Shown here in pieces: positions 1 to 7,051 of a DNA stretch of 64,000 nt. Where the stretch lies: contig CAWGIM010000021.1 of the NCBI GenBank assembly GCA_963822615.1, forward strand, positions 1,054,001 through 1,118,000, in the 5' to 3' direction. Every line of letters begins with the position of its first letter. The first letter of the stretch is position 1. The DNA is from Trebonia sp963822615 (lineage in GTDB: Bacteria > Actinomycetota > Actinomycetes > Streptosporangiales > Streptosporangiaceae). The position numbers and the translations under genes are program-made. The notes below the pieces were generated by a model, which searched no databases, had not been told where the DNA came from, and saw only the letters and a list, made by a program, of their open reading frames with translations.

Positions 1-1
1 C

Positions 2-472
2 GCCTCGGCGGCTACCAGCCAGCCGCAGGCCGCGCGGACGGCCGACGGCCTCATCCCGCGCTGCGCCCCCGGCAACCTCGCGGTGTGGGTCAACGCCAAC
101 AGCGCCGACGGCACCGCGGGCACGACCTACTACCACCTCGACTTCACCAACATCAGCGGGCACATGTGCCACCTCAACGGCTGGCCGGGGGTGTCGGCCG
201 CGAACGCCGCGGGCAGGCAGCTCGGCGCGCCCGCGGTCCGCACCGGTACCGCGCCCCCGGCCTACGTCAACATCCCGGCCGGCGGCACCGCGCACAGCAT
301 CTTCGGTTACGTCGACGTGCAGGTGAGCCCGGCCTGCAAGCCTGCCCTGGCCACCCACCTGAAGGTCTACCCGCCGGGCGACACCGGCGCGCGCGACGCC
401 TTCTACGCCGCGTCGGTGTGCACTGACAAGACGAAGGACCTGGTCATCTGGCGAGTGCAACCGGGCGCCTGA
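2..472 (+). CDS. DUF4232 domain protein, 5' partial
   Basis: This is the C-terminal part of a secreted DUF4232 protein; the start and signal peptide lie outside the window. Reading from base 2 the frame is open (ASAATSQPQAARTADG, then CAPGNLAVWVNA) to the TGA at 470-472. The GTTYYHLDFTN, SGHMCHLNGWPG and SPACKPAL blocks are typical of the family, and four cysteines (CAPG, HMCHL, PACKP, SVCTD) could form two disulfides. In actinobacteria this fold usually sits on exported lipoproteins or behind a Pro/Ala linker, which fits the SQPQAAR stretch. No biochemical function is known. Family call is firm; role unknown. Confidence 0.85.
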   Translation, partial: ASAATSQPQAARTADGLIPRCAPGNLAVWVNANSADGTAGTTYYHLDFTNISGHMCHLNGWPGVSAANAAGRQLGAPAVRTGTAPPAYVNIPAGGTAHSIFGYVDVQVSPACKPALATHLKVYPPGDTGARDAFYAASVCTDKTKDLVIWRVQPGA

Positions 473-481
473 GCAAGCGAG

Positions 482-487
482 TAAGCT
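482..487 (+). promoter_or_regulatory. -10 element, leaderless type
   Basis: TAAGCT followed by six bases and then the GTG at 494. No Shine-Dalgarno lies in between, so transcription would begin at or next to the start codon. Confidence 0.55.
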
Positions 488-493
488 GCCGGG

Positions 494-1252
494 GTGCTCG
501 AAACCGGCACCCCGCACCTGTCGCGCGCGTGCGACTACCTGCTCGGCGGCGGAGCCAGCTTCGCCGCCGACAGGGCGCTCGCACTCCGGCTCGAGGGGCT
601 CTACCCCGAGATCAGGGACATCCTGTTCTCCTCGCGGTCGTTCGCGGCGGACGCGGTCGCCCGCGCCGCCCGCGACGGCATCGACCAGTTCCTCGACATC
701 GGGTCCGGGCTGCCCACCACCCCCGCCACCCACGAGACCGCGCGAGCCTTCCAGCCGGCCGCCCGGGTCGCCTACGTGGACCGCGACCCGGTGGTGCTGC
801 AGCACGGCCAGGCCCTGGTGCCCGCGGGCGTCCGCTACCTGGCCGGCGACCTCGCCGAGCCCGAGGCGATGCTGGCCAGCGGCGAAATCCACCGGCTGGT
901 CGACTTCTCCCGGCCGGTCGGCCTGGTGCTCACCCTGGTCCTGCAGGCCCTGGACCCCGGAACGGCCCGGGCGGTCGGCGGCATCCTGGTCCGCGCCCTG
1001 GCGCCCGGCAGCCGCCTGATCGCGACCGCCGCCCCCGGGCAGGCTAGCCTGCCCGGCTTCACCTGGCCCGGTGAGTTCACCGCCGACGACCTGGCCTCGT
1101 TCTTCGCCGGGCTCGACCTGGACCCGCCCGGCGTCCACCCCGGTCCTGGCGGGCCGCGGGCGGCCGCCCTGTGCGCGTCCGGGGTCAAGCCGGCCCCGCC
1201 CCGGACAGCCTCGCCCCGGCCAGCCCCGCCCCGGCCAGCCCCGCCGCGGTGA
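494..1252 (+). CDS. DUF574-type SAM-dependent methyltransferase
   Basis: A 252-residue protein of the actinobacterial S-adenosylmethionine methyltransferase family often labelled DUF574 / Methyltransf_19. The opening CDYLLGGGASFAADR, then FLDIGSGLPT (motif I, SAM binding) and VAYVDRDPVVL (motif II acidic residue) are diagnostic. The substrate is unknown. Members are numerous in actinomycetes and often lie beside regulators or small hydrolases. The last 15 or so residues are a Pro/Arg/Ala repeat (PPRPAPPR) encoded by tandem 15-bp units, an odd tail compared with the usual end soon after ALC. The GTG start was chosen because it follows a -10 hexamer by six bases. The stop overlaps the next start as GTGA, implying translational coupling. 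Confidence 0.88.
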   Translation: MLETGTPHLSRACDYLLGGGASFAADRALALRLEGLYPEIRDILFSSRSFAADAVARAARDGIDQFLDIGSGLPTTPATHETARAFQPAARVAYVDRDPVVLQHGQALVPAGVRYLAGDLAEPEAMLASGEIHRLVDFSRPVGLVLTLVLQALDPGTARAVGGILVRALAPGSRLIATAAPGQASLPGFTWPGEFTADDLASFFAGLDLDPPGVHPGPGGPRAAALCASGVKPAPPRTASPRPAPPRPAPPR

Positions 1253-2142
1253 CCGCGGCCAGCCGTCCCGGGACTGGCCGCGACCCGGACGAGATCGCAC
1301 CGGGCGTCTTCGTCTTCACCGCGCCGATGTACACCACCACCACGACCGTGGTGGCCGGCGCGGACGGCGGCTGCCTGCTGGTCGACCCGGCGGTGACCGC
1401 CGACGACCTGGCCGCGCTGGCGCGCTGGCTGACCGGCCGCCGCCTGCGCCCGGTGGCCGCCTGGTCGACCCACCCGCACTGGGACCACCTGCTGTGGTCG
1501 CCCGCGCTCGGTCACCCGCCCCGGTACGCCACGCCCGCCGCGGCCAGCGCGGCCGGCCGCGGGCGGGCCGGGCTGATCGCGGAGGCCGAGCGGGACGCGC
1601 CCGGCCACGACCTGAGCCAGTTCGCCCGGGTCCGCCCGTGGGCCGCCGCCGAGCTCGACTGGACCGGCCCCCGGGCGGTCGTCTACCAGCACGACGCGCA
1701 CGCGCCCGGCCACGGGGCGCTCTACCTGCCCGGCCCCGGCGTGCTGCTCGCCGGTGACATGTGCTCCGACATCGAGATTCCGCTACTAGACCTGGACCGG
1801 GCCGCCCTGGACAGTACTGCCCCAGACAGTACTGGCCCAGGCGGGGGAGCGGACCCCTTCCGGGCCTACCGGGCCGGGCTCGGGCTGCTGGCGGGCATTC
1901 CCGGGGTACGGCTGCTCGTCCCCGGTCACGGTCATGTCGGCGACGGCCCCGAGTTCCGCCGCCGGATCGCCGCCGACCTCGCCTACCTGGACGCGGTCGA
2001 GGGGGGTGCCGGGCTTGCCGGCGCCCCATTCGACGAACCGCGTCTGCGCGCGGACGGCCCCGACGCCGGGTGGCTCCGCGACGAGCACGCCCGGGCGGCC
2101 GCGTTCGCGGCCGGCCGGGCGCCGGGTGGCCCGGCCAGCTAG
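1249..2142 (+). CDS. MBL-fold metallo-hydrolase
   Basis: A 297-residue metallo-beta-lactamase-fold protein. The zinc motif is H75-P-H77-W-D79-H80 (STHPHWDHLLW), followed by a His-rich segment (YQHDAHAPGHG), the metal-bridging Asp in LLAGDMCSD, and a last His in LLVPGHGHVGD. Asp79 and His80 predict a binuclear site. Substrate cannot be read from sequence; many such enzymes are lactonases, thioesterases or glyoxalase-II-like. The GTG at 1249 was chosen over an upstream in-frame start (1171) because it forms a GTGA overlap with the methyltransferase stop and gives a normal family N-terminus (EIAPGVFVF). Around residues 185-195 a duplicated PDSTGP/LDSTAP loop is encoded by imperfect tandem repeats. 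Confidence 0.85.
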   Translation: MTAASRPGTGRDPDEIAPGVFVFTAPMYTTTTTVVAGADGGCLLVDPAVTADDLAALARWLTGRRLRPVAAWSTHPHWDHLLWSPALGHPPRYATPAAASAAGRGRAGLIAEAERDAPGHDLSQFARVRPWAAAELDWTGPRAVVYQHDAHAPGHGALYLPGPGVLLAGDMCSDIEIPLLDLDRAALDSTAPDSTGPGGGADPFRAYRAGLGLLAGIPGVRLLVPGHGHVGDGPEFRRRIAADLAYLDAVEGGAGLAGAPFDEPRLRADGPDAGWLRDEHARAAAFAAGRAPGGPAS

Positions 2143-2163
2143 CGGGCCGGTCGGCTAGCGGCC

Positions 2164-2610
2164 TCAGCTCCCGGCGCGCTCCAGCACGAAGACCGGGATC
2201 AGCCGGTCGGTCTTCCGCTGGTAGTCCGCGTAAGGCGGGTAGGCCGCGACCGCCCACTCCCACCACTGGGCGCGCTCCTCGCCGGTAACCTCGCGGGCCG
2301 TCATGTCCCACCGCTGGGCCCCGTCCTGCACCACCACCTGCGGGTTCTTCCGCAGGTTGTAGACCCAGACCGGGTTCTCGGGGGCACCGCCCTTGGACCC
2401 GATCGCGGCATAGGCGCCGTCGTGCTCAACCCGCATCAACGGTGTCTTGCGCACCGCCCCGGTCCTCGCACCGCGGTTGGTGACGATCACCACCGGCAGT
2501 CCGGTCTCCCGCAGCGTGGTCCCGGCCGTTCCGCCGGACCGCTCGTACTCGTCTACCTGATCCCGAACCCAGCCCGACGTGCTCGGCACGTATTCACCCT
2601 CGATAGCCAT
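2164..2610 (-). CDS. F420-type deazaflavin-dependent nitroreductase (Ddn family)
   Basis: A 148-residue split-barrel protein of the deazaflavin-dependent nitroreductase family, the group that includes mycobacterial Ddn. Family signatures are SGWVRDQVDEYERSGG near the N-terminus, LPVVIVTNRGARTGAVRKTPLM (phosphate/F420-binding strand and loop), GAYAAIGSKGGAPENPVWVYNL and AAYPPYADYQRKTDRLIPVF at the end. Family members bind F420H2 and reduce quinones or nitroaromatics; the native substrate here is unknown. The ATG at 2610 gives the usual MAIEGEYVPS start and lies six bases after a TTGGAT hexamer; an upstream GTG at 2625 is possible. It is convergent with the MBL gene, 21 bases away. Confidence 0.9.
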   Translation of the reverse strand: MAIEGEYVPSTSGWVRDQVDEYERSGGTAGTTLRETGLPVVIVTNRGARTGAVRKTPLMRVEHDGAYAAIGSKGGAPENPVWVYNLRKNPQVVVQDGAQRWDMTAREVTGEERAQWWEWAVAAYPPYADYQRKTDRLIPVFVLERAGS

Positions 2611-2662
2611 GTCCATATCCAACACCAGCAGGCGCGGTATCTTCCCCGCCCGGTAACAACAG

Positions 2663-2702
2663 CACGGGACTGGTCTCGCCGGTCGGCGAAACCAGTCCCG
2701 TG
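2663..2702 (-). terminator. strong hairpin terminator
   Basis: A near-perfect inverted repeat: CACGGGACTGGT, a short inner stem TCGCC/GGCGA, then ACCAGTCCCGTG. It lies 24 bases after the stop of the Lys/Ala-rich gene and before the nitroreductase start, so it should end transcription of the former. No U-tract, as is common in actinobacteria. Confidence 0.8.
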
Positions 2703-2725
2703 CTCAGCCTGGACCGCCTTAGCGG

Positions 2726-4094
2726 TTACCTGACCAGGCCGGCCAGCACGTCATCGGGCTCGTGGCCCGGGGTGAGCGCTGCCGTCTGGGTTACCCCGTT
2801 GGCGTTGGTCGACGGCCGGGCCGACCGCCCGCCGACGCCCGCCGGGCCCGCCGTGGCCGCGGCCGTCGCGTCGGCAGCCTTCGGCTTGGTCGCCTGAGCC
2901 TTCGGCTTGATCGCCTGAGCCTTCGGCTTGGTCGCCTGGCCGGCCTTAGCCGACTTCTTGGCGGCCTTGCCCGCCTTGGCCGCGCCCTTTGCCTTGGCCT
3001 TGGCCGCCGGAGCCTTCGCGCTGCCGGCCTTCGCGCTGCCGGCCTTCGCGCTGCCGGCCTTCGCTGCTGCCGGCCTTCGCTGTGCCGGCCTTCGCTGTGC
3101 TGGCCTTCGCGGTGCTGGCCTTAGCGGTCGCTGCCTTGGTGCGGGTGGCCTTCGCGGTGCCGGACTTGCCGGCCCCGTTCTTGCCGCCAGCGGGCTTGCC
3201 CGCGGTGACCTTGGCGGCGGCCGCCTTGCCGTTGCCCGACTTCCCGGCCGGGCCAGCCTTAGCGGCGGCGCCGGCCTTGGCGGCCGTCGTCGCGGTGGAC
3301 CGGGCCGCGGCGGGCTTGCCCGCCGCCGTTCCCGCGCCCCGCGCCCCGCCGCTCTTCGCGGTGCGGCCCTGGGCGGTCCCGCTGGCCGCGCCGCCCGACC
3401 TGACGGTGCTCCTGCCCGCGGCGCCCGCCCGCGCCCCGCCGGCGGGCGCCGCCGGGGTGGCCGCGAGCGCCTTGGCGGCGCCGTTGAGCGAGGTGACGGC
3501 CGACTCGAGCGCCTTGGTGGCGGTCGTGATCGCGCTGAGCGCCCCGGTCAGCGACTTCGCCGAGGTGGTGGCGCGGCTGGCGGCCGTGTGCAGCCGCGTG
3601 GTCGCCGAGGTCACCCTGGTGGCGGCGGTCGATACGGCCCGCGGCGTGACCGCGGCGGCCGAAGTCCGGGCGGTGGCCCGGGAAGCAGCCCGGGCCGGAG
3701 TCCGGGTGCTGGTCCGCGCCGTGCTGGTCCGCGCCGTGCCGGACAGCGACACCGGCCCGGTTACGCTGCCGGCCCCCCGCGGGGCGCTGGCCGAGCGCCC
3801 GGCCTGGGTGTTCCGGGTTGCCCCGGTCGTCCGGGCGCTGCTGGCCGGCTTGGCCGCACCAGCCCTCCCCGCACTGGTCCTCGCCGTACCAGCCTTGGCC
3901 GCGCTGGTCCGGCTGGCGCTGGTCTTGGCGGCCCCCGCGGTCTTGGCCGCGGGCTTCGCGGCCCGAGTGGTCTTGCTTGCCCCCGCGGCCTTGGCCGGAC
4001 TGGCCTTGGTCGGGCCGGCTGCGGCACCCGCGCGGCCGGAGCCCGCGATCCGCACCGGTGCGGCCTTGGCCGCCGTGCTCTTGGTGGGTGGCAC
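2726..4094 (-). CDS. Lys/Ala-rich histone-H1-like low-complexity protein (frameshifted)
   Basis: About 455 residues of extreme Ala/Lys/Thr/Ser/Arg bias with no globular enzyme domain. The N-terminal 150 residues are Ala/Thr/Arg/Lys-rich; a central predicted helical stretch (TTRLHTAASRATTSAKSL, then TTATKALESAVTSLNGAAKAL) is the only non-repetitive part; the C-terminal third is KA-type pentapeptides (GSAKA, GTAKA, STAKA) followed by QATKPKA repeats. It resembles histone-H1-like tails, so binding to DNA or RNA in the nucleoid is the natural inference; I see no HU, Lsr2 or Ku domain. The reading frame breaks at 3060-3075, where one 15-bp repeat unit has 16 bases. With that base removed the protein continues to a TAA at 2726-2728 and ends in EPDDVLAGLVR. 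GTG start at 4094 follows GGGGA. Confidence 0.65.
3011..3120 (-). repeat. 15-bp in-frame minisatellite
   Basis: About seven tandem copies of a 15-bp unit (plus-strand form TTCGCGCTGCCGGCC with variants), each encoding a GSAKA-type pentapeptide on the minus strand. One copy at 3060-3075 has an extra base and breaks the frame. Confidence 0.85.
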
Positions 4095-4214
4095 TGAACT
4101 TCCCCCGATCTGGATCAGATAACGGGGGGTGTCATTCCACGGAGAGTAACGTCCTACACCTGTTAGTTACCGCGAAACCGCAGGATAATCCACGGTAATC
4201 AGCATTTTTCGCTA
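4095..4214. other. intergenic, promoter region of the Lys/Ala-rich gene
   Basis: A 120-base stretch noticeably richer in A/T than its surroundings, lying between the start of the Lys/Ala-rich gene and the stop of the DUF6457 gene, both on the minus strand. It probably holds the promoter of the former. I see no convincing -35/-10 pair or hairpin. Confidence 0.4.
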
Positions 4215-4463
4215 CTACTCGTCAGTAGCGGAGGGTGACAATAGCCCGCTCACGATACGCATTGCCTCCTGCGGGGACGCGCCCTGCCCCACCGCCACCC
4301 CCAGCAGGTAGCTGGTCCACGGCACCGCGATCCGCACCACGTTGTGCGCGACTTCCCCGGTCAGCCCGAGCAGCTCCTCGCGCACGTCCTCGGGCAGCAC
4401 CTCGGGCACCGGCACCCCGAGGGCAAGCCCCACCTCAGACAGCCAGGCGTCGACGTCAGTCAT
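4215..4463 (-). CDS. DUF6457 domain protein
   Basis: An 82-residue protein beginning MTDVDAWLSEVGLALG, with PEDVREELLGLTGEVAHNV and a C-terminal GASPQEAMRIVSGLL. This all-helical domain matches the small DUF6457 family, which in actinobacteria often appears next to, or fused to, molybdenum-cofactor guanylyltransferase; no mobA is present here. The ATG at 4463 was preferred to an upstream in-frame start because the upstream residues are translated from 15-bp direct repeats and are not family-like. Function unknown. Confidence 0.75.
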   Translation of the reverse strand: MTDVDAWLSEVGLALGVPVPEVLPEDVREELLGLTGEVAHNVVRIAVPWTSYLLGVAVGQGASPQEAMRIVSGLLSPSATDE

Positions 4464-4481
4464 CCCCGGTCCTCTCGCTCC

Positions 4482-4526
4482 GTCACCGCGGAGCCTGTCA
4501 CCGCGGAGCCTGTCTCCGCGGTGCCA
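4482..4526. repeat. three 15-bp tandem repeats between genes
   Basis: Two exact copies of GTCACCGCGGAGCCT and one diverged copy (GTCTCCGCGGTGCCA), each containing the palindrome CCGCGG. They fill the space between the endonuclease stop and the DUF6457 start. Confidence 0.85.
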
Positions 4527-4531
4527 CGATC

Positions 4532-5380
4532 TCACGTCCCGGCGGCGGCCGCCGCAGCGCCCGCCGCTACCTGGTCAAGCAGCCCGCGCGCGTTGCCGAC
4601 GATGTACTTCGCGTAGGTGCGGAGCAGGATCCTTACCCGCCCGGCGATCGCCCGGCTCGGGATCAGGTACATCGTCATGTCCCCGTCCACGATGAAGAAC
4701 AGGTCGATCTCATCTGGATCGTAGGCGAGGAGCTGGCCCTTCCTCGAGTGAGTGTCCGGGTGGTGCCCTACCGTGGCCATGTAGCCGTTCCGGTTGGTGA
4801 AGGTCGTGCTCTTGACCTGAACGCGGCTGATTCCGGCTGGTGTCCGCGCCAGCAGGTCAAACTCGGTTGGCTCGACCGGAAACGAGACGACGCAGCCTCG
4901 GAGCGCGAACCATGTTGCAGCCAACGTCCCCGCCGCGACGCGAAGGTACCTGGGCTGCGGTTCGAGCGCGGATACCGCGGCCAGCTCCTCGGCCGGCGGT
5001 CGGCCGACGTGACTCACGACGCCCAGGTGGCTCGTATCCAGGCCAAGCCGTACGGCGTGGCTTTTGATGTGGGGCTGCGGGCTCGCGCCGCCCCTGATCG
5101 ACAGCCCGAGCCGGGACAGTACCTCCTGCCACGAGCGGGACTCCGTGATCGCCTGCCTGAGTTGCGCGTCTGACCAGCGTCGCTTACCCCGGAAGTGCGA
5201 AGAGTCGAGGTGCAGCTCGGTCGCGCGGCGGCGCACGATTCGGATGGCACCGGCTGAGCGTGACCGTTCGCCGAATCCCAGTGCGAGCATGACGCTTCGC
5301 CAGTTGGTGGAGGCAGTTATCGCCTCTGCTAGCTCGGCGTCAGTCCACGGTGGCTGCGGAGTTGCCGCGGGTCGGTCCAT
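4532..5380 (-). CDS. PD-(D/E)XK endonuclease with duplicated N-terminal module
   Basis: A 282-residue protein. The C-terminal half (from about 130) matches the PD-(D/E)XK nuclease fold found in group-I-intron-associated endonucleases: EFDLL with D175, then Q188-V-K190 (SRVQVKSTT) as the catalytic Q/ExK strand, and the long helix GQLLAYDPDEIDLFFIV. The N-terminal half is a tandem duplication: W12-TDAELAEAI...W27...LGF, then R..ATELHLDSSHF; and W69-SDAQLRQAI...W84...LGL, then HAVRLGLDTSHLG. Such modules precede HNH domains in actinobacterial and phage endonucleases and probably bind DNA. The ATG at 5380 is preceded by TATACG and eight bases, suggesting leaderless expression; longer forms would run into the tRNA. 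It ends 51 bases from tRNA-Pro. Domain call firm, target unknown. Confidence 0.75.
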   Translation of the reverse strand: MDRPAATPQPPWTDAELAEAITASTNWRSVMLALGFGERSRSAGAIRIVRRRATELHLDSSHFRGKRRWSDAQLRQAITESRSWQEVLSRLGLSIRGGASPQPHIKSHAVRLGLDTSHLGVVSHVGRPPAEELAAVSALEPQPRYLRVAAGTLAATWFALRGCVVSFPVEPTEFDLLARTPAGISRVQVKSTTFTNRNGYMATVGHHPDTHSRKGQLLAYDPDEIDLFFIVDGDMTMYLIPSRAIAGRVRILLRTYAKYIVGNARGLLDQVAAGAAAAAAGT

Positions 5381-5431
5381 GTGCTGACCGTATAAGCACC
5401 CGCTGACATTCCAGCCAGCGGATCTATCCTG

Positions 5432-5507
5432 TCGGGACGGGGAGATTCGAACTCCCGATCCCCTGGCCCCCAGCCAGGTGCCCTGAACCAAACTAGGCCA
5501 CGTCCCG
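5432..5507 (-). tRNA. tRNA-Pro (anticodon GGG)
   Basis: Read on the minus strand it folds as a full cloverleaf: acceptor CGGGACG/CGTCCCG with discriminator A, anticodon stem CCTGG/CCAGG around the loop CTGGGGG (anticodon GGG), and T arm GGGAG-TTCGAAT-CTCCC. The 3' CCA is not encoded. The 76-base length is normal. Confidence 0.96.
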
Positions 5508-5654
5508 TTGTTGCCCGGTGTCCCCGGCCAACGTGACCACCTTAGCGCATCCAGCCTGCCGCACGGTAACGAAAGCAGCCAGCGGCCGTGCGGGCGACTT
5601 TAGCGCAGCGCGTCAGCCATGGTCGGTCGCCTCCCGCCGCTAGCATCGACGCCA

Positions 5655-6413
5655 ATGGCAACCACCACACCGTTTCCGCGACTGCCGAGCCGCCCGCGCC
5701 GGTACCTCAAGCGCGCCGCGATCACGCTGGCCGCCCTGGTCGTCGCGGCCGCCGTCCTGGTGGCGGCGCTGTGGCTGGTCACCCCGTCCGCGAGCGAGGC
5801 CACTGCCCTCGCCGCGGCCCAGGCCAGGCAGCACGGCATCGCCTACCCGGGCCCGCCCGCCCCGGCGAACTTCGTCCGGCCGCTGGTCGCTACCGAGGAC
5901 CACCGCTTCTACGGCGAGCCCGGCGTCGACCTGCTCGCGGTCGGGCGGGTGGTCGAGGCGAAGCTGAGCGGTGGCTCCGACCAGGGCGGCGCCACCATCG
6001 AGCAGCAGCTTGCCAAGCTGCTCTACACCCCGGCTCAGACTGGCTTCAACGCCGAGCTCAAGCAGGTCGTGCTGGCCTTCAAGCTCAACCTGGCGTACTC
6101 CAAGCAGCAGCTACTCGACCTGTACGCCGAGGTGGCCTACTACGGGCACGGCTTCTACGGCCTCGAGCAGGCGAGCTGCGGGTACTTCGGGCACCCGGCC
6201 AGCAAGCTGACCGTTACCCAGGGAGCGATGCTGGCCGGAGTGGTGAACGCGCCGAGCGTGGACGACCCGATCAGCGACCCGGACAACGCCCGGGCCCGGC
6301 TGGAGCACGTGATCGCGCGGATGGTCGCGGTCGGCTACCTCACCCGGGCGCAGGGCCAGCAGGCACTCGCGGCCCCCCTCGGCCTGACCGACGGGGCGTC
6401 AGCGGGCTGCTGA
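5655..6413 (+). CDS. monofunctional peptidoglycan glycosyltransferase (GT51)
   Basis: A 252-residue membrane-anchored transglycosylase that would polymerise lipid II into glycan strands outside the membrane. One N-terminal membrane segment follows Arg/Lys (RRYLKRAAITLAALVVAAAVLVAALWLV). GT51 motifs: EDHRFYGEPGVD (catalytic Glu in motif 1), GGATIEQQLAKLLY (motif 2), LKQVVLAFKLNLAYSKQQLLDLYAEVAYYG (motif 3) and the G..AMLAGVVNAPS block (motif 4). There is no transpeptidase domain, so it is Mgt-like and not a class A PBP. The ATG at 5655 has TAGCAT eight bases upstream. A Cys in QASCGYFG is unusual. Convergent with gtrA. Confidence 0.9.
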   Translation: MATTTPFPRLPSRPRRYLKRAAITLAALVVAAAVLVAALWLVTPSASEATALAAAQARQHGIAYPGPPAPANFVRPLVATEDHRFYGEPGVDLLAVGRVVEAKLSGGSDQGGATIEQQLAKLLYTPAQTGFNAELKQVVLAFKLNLAYSKQQLLDLYAEVAYYGHGFYGLEQASCGYFGHPASKLTVTQGAMLAGVVNAPSVDDPISDPDNARARLEHVIARMVAVGYLTRAQGQQALAAPLGLTDGASAGC

Positions 6414-6423
6414 AACCCGCGCG

Positions 6424-6900
6424 CTACGGCATCGTCGAGGCGGCGGCCAGCTCCTCGGCCGGCTCCACCACCTGGGGCACCGTGCTGAACACGAACTTCC
6501 GGTAGCAGACCAGCCGGAACAGGGTCGCGAAGATGATGCCGATGACCGTGGCGACGTTGAGCGAAAGACGGTCAGTGTTATGCAGCACATAGTGGTTGAA
6601 GTCAACGAACGCGGTCTGGATGAGCGTGCCGACCACGTTGAAGAACACGAACAGCACCGTTTCGCGCCCCATGCTCGCGCTCTTGCGGTGCTTGAAGGCC
6701 CAGTAGCGGTTGCCGACGTAGGCGAAGCAGGTGGCGATCGCGTTGGCCAGGATGACCTGCGTTGTCGGACCGACGTGCCCGTAAAGCGCGTTCTGGATCA
6801 CGAAGGTCAGGATCGTGCTGCAAATACCGACGATGCCGAACTTGCCGACCTCATGGATCAGTGTCCGGAACCGGAGGTAAAGATCACGGATCGCGCTCAA
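6424..6900 (-). CDS. GtrA-family membrane protein
   Basis: A polytopic membrane protein of the GtrA family (four helices), thought to flip or escort polyprenyl-linked sugars used in cell-envelope glycosylation. Core signatures: EVGKFGIVGICSTILTFVIQNALY, then ANAIATCFAYVGNRYWAFKHR (the conserved NRxWxF motif), and RLVCYRKFVF at the end. The frame is open upstream to a GTG at 7026, adding a basic low-complexity segment, but the family normally starts close to IRDLYLRF. I therefore favour the TTG at 6900, preceded by GAGAGGAA. If the long form is real, only 25 bases separate it from the divergent ABC gene. Confidence 0.82.
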   Translation of the reverse strand: MSAIRDLYLRFRTLIHEVGKFGIVGICSTILTFVIQNALYGHVGPTTQVILANAIATCFAYVGNRYWAFKHRKSASMGRETVLFVFFNVVGTLIQTAFVDFNHYVLHNTDRLSLNVATVIGIIFATLFRLVCYRKFVFSTVPQVVEPAEELAAASTMP

Positions 6901-7038
6901 CTGGCTCAGTTCCTCTCGCTGGAGCGGGTGCCGACGCTGCGATCGGGGCCGCCAACGTGACTTGTAGTACCTTACCTGCGCTAACGGCTTCCCTCTGGAC
7001 AGACCGCAAAACCGTTCGGAAACCACAAGGAAGCCGGG

Positions 7039-7044
7039 TATCCT
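7039..7044 (+). promoter_or_regulatory. -10 element, leaderless type
   Basis: TATCCT, seven bases before the ATG at 7052 of the ABC ATPase; no ribosome binding site between. Confidence 0.5.
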
Positions 7045-7051
7045 CCGTCAA

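Noticed and set aside
2928..4122. Long plus-strand frames over the Lys/Ala-rich gene
   Set aside because: They encode Arg/Pro/Gly-rich or Ala/Val/Pro runs without start signals, while the minus-strand protein has a ribosome binding site, a coherent KA-repeat and a terminator after its stop.
5381..5491. Longer N-terminus of the endonuclease, adding 37 residues
   Set aside because: It would be translated from the tRNA-Pro gene itself; the ATG at 5380 has a promoter-like hexamer and begins just before the first repeated module.
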